In this document: positions 25,319 through 32,901 of the stretch, in pieces | How the letters are laid out: each line of letters starts with the position of its first letter | Position numbering within the stretch: the stretch's first letter is position 1 | Assembly (NCBI GenBank): GCA_963817615.1 | Contig: CAWFPH010000003.1 | Span: forward strand, 1,736,001-1,800,000 | Length of the DNA: 64,000 bases | DNA from: FEN-1219 sp963817615 | GTDB taxonomy: Bacteria; Pseudomonadota; Gammaproteobacteria; Steroidobacterales; Rariloculaceae | Direction of reading: 5' to 3' | Translations under genes and position numbers: made by a program | Notes under the pieces: model-generated | What the model was told of the DNA's origin: nothing | Databases searched by the model: none | What the model saw: the letters and a program-made list of their open reading frames with translations, nothing else

Positions 25319-26233
25319 TCATACATCCATGATCTCGAGCGCCTGCTCGATGCTCTCGAGCGGGTCGCGCCCGGGCGTCGGCCGCCACTCGTGGGTGAGG
25401 TAGCCGTGATACGGCAGCTCGGCGATCACTTGCGCGATGTAGCGGAAGTTGACCTCCTGCGTGTAATCGATCTCATGGCGCGCGGGCACTCCGGCCACGT
25501 GGAAATGCGCGATCCATTGAATCGAGTTGCGCAGGTGCGTCTCGAGATCGCCGTCCATGATCTGCAGGTGATAGACGTCGCAGACGAGCTTGACGTTCGG
25601 CGAGTTCACGCGCTCGCAGACGCCGACACCCCAATCCCAATGGCCGAAGATCTGGTCCTCGCGGCCGAAGTTCGGATCGGTGCGCCTGTTGTTCATGTTC
25701 TCGATCGCGAGCACGACGCCCTTGTCCTCGAGCTGCCCCTTGATCCGGTTCAGGAAGGCGACCGCCGCGTCTTGACCCTGCTCGAGCGGCATGCCCTTGC
25801 GCTGCCCGCCGATCGAGATGATCGTTCGAATCTTCTCCTGCGCGCACTTGTCGATATACGGCCGCAGCGTCGCTTCGATCTCCTTGTGCCGCTCGGGGTA
25901 GATCAGCCCGTGCGGAAAATCGACGCCGCCCGTGCCGACGATCAGCGGATCCAAGCCGTGCTTGCGCAATGTCGGCCACTCGTCCTCGCCGATCATGTCG
26001 AAGCCGTAGCAGCCGAGCCGAGCGGCCTCGCGGCACATGTCGTCGAACGTGAGCGTGGTGTCGGGTCCGAAATTGACCTTCCAGAGCCCTTGCTTGATCC
26101 GGCCCTTGCGTACGACTTTCGGTCGCTCGCGCGCGACGGTCGCCGGAGACGCCGCACGCTCTTGGCCGCGCGCCGGCAGCGCCGCCGCCACCCCCGCCGC
26201 CGCCAGCGTGCCGAGCAGCTCTCTTCTTTGCAT
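25319..26233 (-). CDS. exported sugar phosphate isomerase/epimerase (hydroxypyruvate-isomerase-like TIM barrel)
   Basis: 304 residues. MQRRELLGTLAAAGVAAALPARG resembles a Tat-type signal. The TIM barrel holds the usual metal-site blocks of the AP-endonuclease-2/Hyi group: GVVLAIENMNNRR (Glu), VKLVCDVYHLQIMDGDL (Asp, His), IAHFHVAGVPARHEID (His) and GYLTHEWRPTPG (Glu). Such exported isomerase-like proteins are often paired with oxidoreductases acting on sugars or polyols. Here the partner is the downstream haem-c protein. Start fixed by a G-rich ribosome site just before the ATG at 26233. Confidence 0.8.
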   Translation of the reverse strand: MQRRELLGTLAAAGVAAALPARGQERAASPATVARERPKVVRKGRIKQGLWKVNFGPDTTLTFDDMCREAARLGCYGFDMIGEDEWPTLRKHGLDPLIVGTGGVDFPHGLIYPERHKEIEATLRPYIDKCAQEKIRTIISIGGQRKGMPLEQGQDAAVAFLNRIKGQLEDKGVVLAIENMNNRRTDPNFGREDQIFGHWDWGVGVCERVNSPNVKLVCDVYHLQIMDGDLETHLRNSIQWIAHFHVAGVPARHEIDYTQEVNFRYIAQVIAELPYHGYLTHEWRPTPGRDPLESIEQALEIMDV

Positions 26234-26261
26234 GGTCCGTCCCCCCTGCGGATCGGAACGG

Positions 26262-26430
26262 CCCATCTTAAGGGGACAGGTTGGGGGGCGGGAAGCCCGG
26301 AGGGGCCGGCCCGCCCTTCCAGGGCCCATCGACCGCGGCCACTCGCAGGCGGCTCGGCGAGCAATACGCCGAGCCGCAGCGGCCGCCGTAGCCTCCGGCG
26401 GGCGCAGCATCCGCGTACCATTAAGATGGG
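26262..26430. repeat. candidate 169-bp miniature inverted-repeat / REP-like element
   Basis: The ends are inverted copies CCCATCTTAA (26262-26271) and TTAAGATGGG (26421-26430), with partial similarity continuing inward. Inside is a perfect 11-bp hairpin (GCGGCTCGGCG / CGCCGAGCCGC, 26349-26359 and 26367-26377, 7-nt loop) and a second weaker one (GGGCGGG / CCCGCCC). No coding content. It fills much of the divergent intergenic region (26234-26516). I could not look for copies elsewhere in the genome. Confidence 0.45.
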
Positions 26431-26516
26431 TGACTCGCACCTCGCGGCCACTGAGGAGGCCAGTCCGGGGTCCTCATTCGAGCGCCGCATTCAGTGCGCA
26501 GGGGAGCGTGACGACC

Positions 26517-26984
26517 ATGCAGCAACTTTTCCCGAACGGTATCGAGACCTACCTCGTAGGCGGCCTCTTGATCGGCGCGGCCGTCAGCTTCGCGTTCGCG
26601 ATGTCGGGGCTCGTGACCGGGATGAGCACGGTGTTCTCGTCGACCTGGTCGTTCGCGTCACGGCTCGCCTTTTTTCAGCAGGATCGATTCGTCTCGAGCC
26701 GCGGCTGGCGCCTTGCGCTCGCGCTCGGGCTCGTGCTCGGCGGCGTGCTGTTCCTCGCGACCGTCGCTCACGGCATGACGTTTCAAACCGAGGTGCCGGC
26801 ATGGCGGCTCGCGATCGGCGGCTTCATCGCCGGCTACGGCGCGCGCCTGAGCAACGGCTGCACGTCCGGTCACGGCATTTGCGGCATCGGCTCGCTGCAA
26901 CCCCCGTCGCTTCTTGCAGTCGCCACGTTCCTGGTGACCGCGATCGTGACGGCGCAGATCGTCGCGGCGCTGGGGGGTGCGTGA
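26517..26984 (+). CDS. half-size YeeE/YedE sulfur-compound permease, N-terminal half type
   Basis: 155 residues, four to five membrane segments. The signature ARLSNGCTSGHGICGIGSLQPPSLLAVATF contains the conserved cysteine of the YeeE/YedE (DUF395) family, whose characterised member TsuA imports thiosulfate using such cysteines. It is one of a pair: the stop overlaps the next start by one base (TGATG). A GGGGAG ribosome site precedes the ATG. The thiosulfate dehydrogenase gene nearby supports sulfur transport. Confidence 0.85.
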   Translation: MQQLFPNGIETYLVGGLLIGAAVSFAFAMSGLVTGMSTVFSSTWSFASRLAFFQQDRFVSSRGWRLALALGLVLGGVLFLATVAHGMTFQTEVPAWRLAIGGFIAGYGARLSNGCTSGHGICGIGSLQPPSLLAVATFLVTAIVTAQIVAALGGA

Positions 26985-27400
26985 TGAAGGCACGCACCTC
27001 GCTCGTCGCGCTGCTCGCCGGTGTGCTGTTCGGCTTCGGCTTGGCGTATTCCGCGATGGTCGAGCCCGAGGTCGTCCTGTCGTTCCTGCGCTTCCAGGAC
27101 TTCGGCCTGCTGTTCGTGCTCGGCGGCGCCGTGGTCGTCACCGCCATCGCGTATCGCGTGCTGCCCAAGGTCATGGCGAAGCCCCTGTTCGGCCGCGCAT
27201 TCGGCAAGCATCCGTCGGAGCTGACGCGACGCACGATCGGCGGCGCGGCACTGTTCGGCGTCGGCTGGGGCTTGAGCGGCGTTTGCCCGGGTCCCGCGAT
27301 TGCGGGCTTGGGCGTCGGCAACTGGCCGCTCGTGATCTCGATCGCGGCGATGCTCGCGGGCGCGTACGTGCAGGGGCTCGTCGCAAGCCGGCGAGCGTGA
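26984..27400 (+). CDS. half-size YeeE/YedE sulfur-compound permease, C-terminal half type
   Basis: 138 residues, four membrane segments. It starts MKARTSLVALLAGVLFGFGLAYSAM and contains RRTIGGAALFGVGWGLSGVCPGPAIAGLG, the second conserved cysteine block of the YeeE/YedE family. It is translationally coupled to the preceding half, and the two should form one transporter in the inner membrane, equivalent to a full-length fused YeeE. Two-gene versions are common beside sulfur oxidation genes. Confidence 0.85.
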   Translation: MKARTSLVALLAGVLFGFGLAYSAMVEPEVVLSFLRFQDFGLLFVLGGAVVVTAIAYRVLPKVMAKPLFGRAFGKHPSELTRRTIGGAALFGVGWGLSGVCPGPAIAGLGVGNWPLVISIAAMLAGAYVQGLVASRRA

Positions 27401-27544
27401 GCGCTCCGGGGGCGAGCCGCCTCGAGCTTGGCACGGCGGCCGCGCCGGCGTGGGCGGCGCATCCGACGGGACGGCAACGTACGCTCGGAGTAACATGTCC
27501 GGGTCATCGTAAGCACCGCGCGGGCCGCGGACGGGGAGACACGA

Positions 27545-28234
27545 ATGTCGGAAGAAGATGAACGAGCCATCGCACGACGCACCGTAGTCGCCGCGCTCGG
27601 CACGGGCGTCGTCGTGCTCGGTGCGGCTGCGGCTGCACGCGAGGCATCCGCGGCCGAGACGGTCTGGCAGCCGACGCTCGAGAAGCACGACGACTGGATG
27701 GAGCTGCCGGGGCGCCATCGCATGGTGTTCGATGCGACGACGGCCGAAGGCGCCGGCCACGCGTTGTTCTTCGTCCGAAACTATATCGGCGTGAACGGCA
27801 AAGAGTACGGCGTCGCGCCGACGGACCTCGCGACCATCATCATTCTGCGTCACACGGCCACGGTGTTCGCCTATCGCGACGCGATCTGGGCGAAGTACGG
27901 CAAGGTCCTCTCGAATCTGTCGGGGTTCACCGATCCCAAGACGAAGGACGCACCCGAGCGCAACCTCTACGATGCCAAGGGTTACGGCCACGGCTTGATC
28001 AATTCGGATGCGACGCTGTCCGACATGGCCGCCCAAGGCGTGCACTTCGCGGTGTGCGGCGCGGCGACGCAAAGGATCGCCGCCTCTGCGGCGGAATCGA
28101 TCGACGGCGACGCGGCCGCGGTCCACCGCGAGCTGCTGGCCCACCTGATTCCGAACGGCCGCATCGTTCCGGCGGGCATCGTCGCGGTGAACCGCGCTCA
28201 GGAGCGCGGCTACGCGTTGACGTTCGCGGGCTGA
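27545..28234 (+). CDS. exported DsrE-like protein
   Basis: 229 residues. A twin-arginine (ARRTVVAALGTGVVVLG) signal region precedes a DsrE/DsrF-like fold: HALFFVRNYIGVNGKEYGVAPTDLATIIILRHTATVFAY early and GVHFAVCGAATQRIAA late, where the Cys of FAVCGAA is at the position of the sulfur-carrying cysteine of DsrE-type proteins. DsrE relatives relay sulfur in the cytoplasm, so an exported version is unusual, but it fits the surrounding sulfur genes. It lies 144 bp behind the permease pair and converges on tsdBA. Confidence 0.65.
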   Translation: MSEEDERAIARRTVVAALGTGVVVLGAAAAAREASAAETVWQPTLEKHDDWMELPGRHRMVFDATTAEGAGHALFFVRNYIGVNGKEYGVAPTDLATIIILRHTATVFAYRDAIWAKYGKVLSNLSGFTDPKTKDAPERNLYDAKGYGHGLINSDATLSDMAAQGVHFAVCGAATQRIAASAAESIDGDAAAVHRELLAHLIPNGRIVPAGIVAVNRAQERGYALTFAG

Positions 28235-28286
28235 GCGGGGCTCGTCCAGCCGACGGGTCCAGCGCCGCCGCGGGCGCCGTCCGCGG

Positions 28287-29825
28287 CTAGCGCGCGCCGG
28301 CGGCGACGGTCTTCTTCGTCCAGGCCTCGAGGGTGCCGGGCGCGCCGAGCTTCATGCCGTCCACGGTCTCGCCGTAGTACTCGTACGCGTGACGTTTGTG
28401 ATAGAGCTCGCGCGTCTTCTCCGCACTCTCCGTGAAGCGCGGGTCTTGCGGCCGCGGTTGACTGTCGATCCACGCGGCCACGTCCCAAGCTTGCTGCTCG
28501 GTCAGCGTTCCAGTGCCGCCGAGCGGCATGTTGGCGTAGACGAATGCGGCCGCGTTGTCGATGGAATGCATGCCGGCTCCCCAGTTGTACGACTGCGGGC
28601 CCCATAGCGCCGGTATCACCTGTGCACCGGCAAACGTGCTGCCTTGGCCGGTCGCACCGTGGCACACGGCGCAGTCGCTCGCATAGACCGCTTCGCCGCG
28701 ACGGCGGTCCGGCTTCTCGGCAGGCGCCGCGAGCGCGGGGTAGCCCGAGGCCTTGGGCTTGATGCCGATCGGCAGGCCTGTCGCGAGCCAATTCGTGTAG
28801 GTCATCAGCGCGAGCAGCTCGGGGCTTTCCGCCGGCGGCGGCGTGCCGTTCTGACTGTAGCGGAAGCAGTCCGCGATGCGCATCGCGAGCGAGTTGACCG
28901 TGCGGTTCTTGGAACGGTACATCGGATATTGCGGCGCGGCCGCCCAGAGCGGCGACGACAGCGGGTTGCGGCCGCGATCCGTGTGGCAATTGCGGCAGCT
29001 CAGCGTATTGCCGGTGTACTTCGGCGCGTACTTCGGCGTGTCGTCGAAGATCCGTTCGCCGAGCAGCACGGCGGCGGCGTCCTCCGCGCTCGCGGGCAGC
29101 GCGGACTCCGGCGGCGGCTCGAAGTCGTTCGGGTCTTGCGCACGCGGCGTCCACGCGGTTGGCTCGCCTCGCGGCGCTTCGACGGGCTGGCCCTCGCGCA
29201 GCGCCGCGGCATAGGCCGCAGCCGCCTCGAGCTCGTGCGCGTCGAGCTTCGCGGCGATTTTGCCCATGAGCCCGAGCGGCCCGCCCGGCCGCTTGCCGTC
29301 GTGAAACGCCTCGAGCTGGTCGAGCAGATACGCCTGCGGCTGTCCGGCGAGGCCCGGCAAAGCGGAGCCGCCGCCGCGCAGCGCGGGCCCGTGACAGTCC
29401 CGGCACGCCGGGATCCCGTCCGACCACTTGCCGAGCGCAGCGAGCCGCGCACCGGTCGCGAGCACGTCTGCGCTCGCGACCGGTGCGGGCAGATAAGGAG
29501 CGGCCGAGCTCGCGAGGTAATCCGCGACGGCCTTCGTCTGCTCGGAGTCCAGGAGCTTCGCGAGCGGCGCCATGACGTCGTTCGAGCGTCTGCCGTCGGC
29601 ATAGGCTCGCAATTGGTCGACGAGGTAGTCGGCGGGCAGCCCCGCAAGGCGCGGGAACGGAGGGACGCCTTCGCCGCGCGCACCGTGGCAAGATACGCAG
29701 GATGGCACCTTCGTCGCGACGCCCTGCGTATAGATCTCGGCGCCCGATGCCGCCTGCGCATACGTCGGAACGAGCCAACCGACACACAATGCGGTCGCGG
29801 CAATCGGCTCGATGAAGGTGCGCAT
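28287..29825 (-). CDS. tsdBA: fused tetrahaem thiosulfate dehydrogenase (TsdB-TsdA type)
   Basis: 512 residues, with a signal peptide (IAATALCVGWLVPTYAQA). Four haem-c sites are present: CVSCH (43-47) and CRDCH (141-145) in an N-terminal cytochrome c4-like half (TsdB-like), and CRNCH (277-281) and CAVCH (385-389) in a TsdA-like half. The TsdA signature RIADCFRYSQNG supplies Cys320, which matches the cysteine axial ligand of the active-site haem. TsdA oxidises thiosulfate to tetrathionate in the periplasm (or the reverse); TsdB is its electron acceptor. Start fixed by GGAGAG just upstream. Fused TsdBA proteins are known in a few purple sulfur bacteria. Confidence 0.85.
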   Translation of the reverse strand: MRTFIEPIAATALCVGWLVPTYAQAASGAEIYTQGVATKVPSCVSCHGARGEGVPPFPRLAGLPADYLVDQLRAYADGRRSNDVMAPLAKLLDSEQTKAVADYLASSAAPYLPAPVASADVLATGARLAALGKWSDGIPACRDCHGPALRGGGSALPGLAGQPQAYLLDQLEAFHDGKRPGGPLGLMGKIAAKLDAHELEAAAAYAAALREGQPVEAPRGEPTAWTPRAQDPNDFEPPPESALPASAEDAAAVLLGERIFDDTPKYAPKYTGNTLSCRNCHTDRGRNPLSSPLWAAAPQYPMYRSKNRTVNSLAMRIADCFRYSQNGTPPPAESPELLALMTYTNWLATGLPIGIKPKASGYPALAAPAEKPDRRRGEAVYASDCAVCHGATGQGSTFAGAQVIPALWGPQSYNWGAGMHSIDNAAAFVYANMPLGGTGTLTEQQAWDVAAWIDSQPRPQDPRFTESAEKTRELYHKRHAYEYYGETVDGMKLGAPGTLEAWTKKTVAAGAR

Positions 29826-29909
29826 CGATCTCTCCAGTGGCCCGGCCCGGAAACGAAGCATAGCGATAATTGCGCGCCTTAGGGCACCGCTGCCGCGGAT
29901 GGCCGCGCG

Positions 29910-30668
29910 TTGCTGACTTGGCTCGGAGCGCTCATCGTCGGCTTGAGCCTCGGCTTGCTCGGCTCGGGCGGCTCGATCCTCACGGTACCGATACTCGTCT
30001 ACGTCCTCGGAGAATCGCCGAAGCTCGCGGTCGCCGCATCGCTCGCCATCGTAGGGAGCATCGCGCTCGTCGGCGCGGCCAGCTATGCGCGTCAGCGCCT
30101 CGTGGATTGGCGCTACGTGCTCGCCTTCGGCTTACCGGGAATCGTTGCGACGTACGCCGGCGCATGGATCTCGCACTTCGTGAGCGATGCCGTGCAGCTC
30201 ATCGTCTTCGCGGTGATCATGGGGCTCGCGTCCTACACGATGCTGCGGCCCGCCCGCGCCTCGGCCGAGGCGCCGCCGCCGCGCCATCTCGCGTGGCTGC
30301 TCGCGGCCGGGGTCGGCGTAGGCCTCATCACCGGCTTCGTCGGCGTCGGCGGCGGCTTCCTGTTCGTACCGGCGCTCGTGATTCTCGGCGGCTTGTCGAT
30401 GCATCGCGCGATCGGCACCAGCCTCGCCGTCATCGCGTTGAACTCGGCCAGCGGATTCGCCGGGCACTTCATGTTGCTCGCAGCGGGACACGTCGCGATA
30501 CCCTGGGGCGAGATCGCTCTTTTCGCGGCCGTCGGCACGGCCGGGAGCTTGGCGGGCAACTACGTCGGACGCAGGCTCGCGCATGCCAGCCTGCGGCGCG
30601 CCTTCGGAGTGTTGCTGATCGGCATGTGCGGTTTCGTGCTGTGGCGAACGTTGCCGCAAATGCTCTGA
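29910..30668 (+). CDS. TauE/SafE family anion exporter
   Basis: 252 residues, about eight membrane segments in two repeats. The beginning LIVGLSLGLLGSGGSILTVPILVYVLG and the middle GLITGFVGVGGGFLFVPALVILGGLSMHRAIGTSLAVIALNS are the duplicated family signature. Members export or import sulfite, sulfoacetate or related anions. It is divergent from tsdBA across an 84-bp gap, which suggests a role in removing or importing sulfur oxyanions. The start is a TTG (29910) and no upstream alternative exists in frame. Confidence 0.85.
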   Translation: MLTWLGALIVGLSLGLLGSGGSILTVPILVYVLGESPKLAVAASLAIVGSIALVGAASYARQRLVDWRYVLAFGLPGIVATYAGAWISHFVSDAVQLIVFAVIMGLASYTMLRPARASAEAPPPRHLAWLLAAGVGVGLITGFVGVGGGFLFVPALVILGGLSMHRAIGTSLAVIALNSASGFAGHFMLLAAGHVAIPWGEIALFAAVGTAGSLAGNYVGRRLAHASLRRAFGVLLIGMCGFVLWRTLPQML

Positions 30669-30772
30669 GCGCGGCGGCAACCGCGGCGTAAACGTCGACC
30701 GCGGGGCCGCTCGAGTGGTGAAATGGCTGCGACGCGGGCCTGCCCGGTTGCGTACTTGAAGGACGACGACGC

Positions 30773-32002
30773 ATGAATCTCGACGCATTGCGCAATTGGA
30801 CGCCCGAGCAGAAGCACGTCGTGACGGCGGCCTTCCTCGGCTGGACGCTCGACGCGTTCGACTTCTTCCTGCTGGTCTTCGTCATCACCGACGTGGCGGA
30901 TGAGTTTCACGCGGACATCGCAGCCGTCGCCGTCGCGCTGACGCTCACGCTCGGCTTGCGGCCCGTCGGCGCTTATGTGTTCGGCCGACTGGCCGATCGC
31001 TACGGCCGCAGACCCGTGCTGATGATCGACGTGGCCTGCTACTCGGTGCTCGGCTTCGCCACGGCGTTCGCGCCGAACCTCGCCGTGTTCCTGATACTGC
31101 GGTCGCTGTTCGGCATCGCGATGGGCGGCGAATGGGGAGTAGGCGCGTCGTTGACGATGGAGAGCGTGCGCCCGGACTCGCGCGGGTTCGTGTCGGGTCT
31201 CCTGCAGTCGGGGTATCCGTCGGGTTACCTCCTCGCCTCCATCGTGTTCGCGGTCCTTTACCCGCACATCGGCTGGCGCGGCATGTTCATGGTGGGCATC
31301 TTGCCGGCCTTGCTGATCCTGTACATTCGCCGAAACGTATCGGAATCGCCGGGTTGGCAGCCCCACGCTGGCGGGCTCGGCGGCACGCTCGCAGTGCTGC
31401 GCAACCACTGGCCGCTTGCCTTGTTCGGCATCGTGCTGATGACCGCATTCAACTTCTTGAGCCACGGCACGCAAGATCTATATCCCACGTTTTTGCAAAC
31501 GCAGCACGGCTTCGGTCATACCACCGTCTCCACGATCGCCATCATCTACAACATCGGCGCAATCATTGGGGGCATCAGCTTCGGGATGGCTTCGCAGCGG
31601 TACGGACGGAGGCGGATGATGGTGATCGCCGCGGTCTTGGCGATTCTCGCTGCGCCGCTGTGGGCGTTCGCGCCGACGGCCCTTTGGCTCGGCGTCGGCG
31701 CGTTTCTGATGCAGGTGTTCGTGCAAGGTTGCTGGGGCATCATCCCCGCCCATTTGAACGAGATCTCACCGCCCGAAGCACGCGGCACGTTTCCCGGCAC
31801 CGTCTATCAGCTCGGCAACTTCATCGCATCGTCGAACGCGCCGTTGCAGGTGATGATCGCAAGCGCGTTCGCCGGCGCGTACTCCGTCGCGCTTGCCGGC
31901 GTGGCGGTGTCCGCGGCGATCGTGATCGCCGTGCTGGCGTCGCTCGGCCGCGAGGCCAAGGACGCGAAGCTGCACGTCGAACCCGTCGCGATCGGCGAGT
32001 AG
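30773..32002 (+). CDS. major facilitator superfamily carboxylate/sialate-type transporter
   Basis: 409 residues, 12 membrane segments. FLGWTLDAFDFFLLVFVITDVADEF at helix 1, the loop 2-3 motif GRLADRYGRRPVLM, and SLFGIAMGGEWGVGASLTMESVRPDSRGFVSGLLQSGYPSGYLLA are typical of the SHS/AHS group (lactate, sialic acid and aromatic acid symporters). It would import an organic acid with protons. It follows the TauE/SafE gene by 105 bp in the same direction; whether it belongs to the sulfur cluster is unclear. Confidence 0.82.
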   Translation: MNLDALRNWTPEQKHVVTAAFLGWTLDAFDFFLLVFVITDVADEFHADIAAVAVALTLTLGLRPVGAYVFGRLADRYGRRPVLMIDVACYSVLGFATAFAPNLAVFLILRSLFGIAMGGEWGVGASLTMESVRPDSRGFVSGLLQSGYPSGYLLASIVFAVLYPHIGWRGMFMVGILPALLILYIRRNVSESPGWQPHAGGLGGTLAVLRNHWPLALFGIVLMTAFNFLSHGTQDLYPTFLQTQHGFGHTTVSTIAIIYNIGAIIGGISFGMASQRYGRRRMMVIAAVLAILAAPLWAFAPTALWLGVGAFLMQVFVQGCWGIIPAHLNEISPPEARGTFPGTVYQLGNFIASSNAPLQVMIASAFAGAYSVALAGVAVSAAIVIAVLASLGREAKDAKLHVEPVAIGE

Positions 32003-32041
32003 CGGCGCGTCGGCCGCCTCGCGAGCCGGCACGCGAGCGCC

Positions 32042-32803
32042 TCACGCGATGCCGGCTACGCGGAACCTGCGCCAGCGCGCGCTCATGCCTTGACCGGCGA
32101 GCGAGCGGCTGCGCCCGTCGCGTATCGGCATCATCGTCCAGATCCCGAACGCCATGCGCACGCTTGCCGGGATGAACGTGCCGCGCGCCTCGTACACCGC
32201 GCAGCCGTCGACGCACCAGATCGCGGTGGACTCGCCCCGATCGAGCGTGATCTCGCACGTGCGAAGCCGCGTGAAGTCGTCGTCGAAATCCTCGTACGGC
32301 GACTCGACCACGTAGTAGAAGGGGTCGGTGGCTCCGCCGCCGAGCTGCTCGTGCATCGCGAGCACGCGGGTAGAGGTCCCGCAAACGGAAAATACACGCT
32401 TGCTCGCGTCGATATCGACGGCCTGGAAGGCCGCCATCGCTCGACGGAAGTCGTCCGGGTCGCCGCCGACATTCTCGACTGCCAGGTCGACGACGAACGT
32501 CGCACGACGATCCGCAGGCAGCTCGAAGCGGCGCGTCGAGAAGATCAGGTATTTCGCGCTATCGGCGACTTGAAACGCATCGTGCGACAACGAGAACCGC
32601 GGGATCGTCACTCGTATCTCACCCGCGCCCACGGTGCGCTCCGCGTTCGGATCGAGCGCAACGTGCTCGCCGCCCGTCGGCAGCGGCAAACGCGCCGGAG
32701 TCCAGTGCCCGGCGCCGAGATCGGGCCCCTCGAGCGCGTCGTACGTGCTGAAGTGCTCGCCGTCGGTAGGACTTTCGCCGACACTTCCGACCCTGTTTCG
32801 CAT
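32042..32803 (-). CDS. DUF6081-like protein, probably a jelly-roll fold
   Basis: 253 residues with no signal peptide or membrane segment. It includes EHFSTYDALEGPDLGAGHWTPARLPLPTGGEHVALDPNAERTVG, a Trp/Gly pattern like laminarinase or concanavalin-type sandwiches, and ends SLAGQGMSARWRRFRVAGIA. I believe it matches the DUF6081 family. No catalytic residues can be named. GGGAG lies nine bases before the ATG at 32803. It follows the efflux permease operon by 98 bp on the same strand. Confidence 0.55.
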   Translation of the reverse strand: MRNRVGSVGESPTDGEHFSTYDALEGPDLGAGHWTPARLPLPTGGEHVALDPNAERTVGAGEIRVTIPRFSLSHDAFQVADSAKYLIFSTRRFELPADRRATFVVDLAVENVGGDPDDFRRAMAAFQAVDIDASKRVFSVCGTSTRVLAMHEQLGGGATDPFYYVVESPYEDFDDDFTRLRTCEITLDRGESTAIWCVDGCAVYEARGTFIPASVRMAFGIWTMMPIRDGRSRSLAGQGMSARWRRFRVAGIA

Positions 32804-32901
32804 GGCTCGCAGCTCCCGGCATCGCTCCTGCCTCACGCTGCAAGATTCACGCCGGGCGCCGCCGCTCTCGCCCGAAACGCGCAAGCGCGGCGCGGCCGCG
32901 G

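Noticed and set aside
22960..25332. 790-residue plus-strand ORF opposite the haem-c protein
   Set aside because: His/Arg/Val-rich antisense shadow of a gene with strong codon bias; no motifs.
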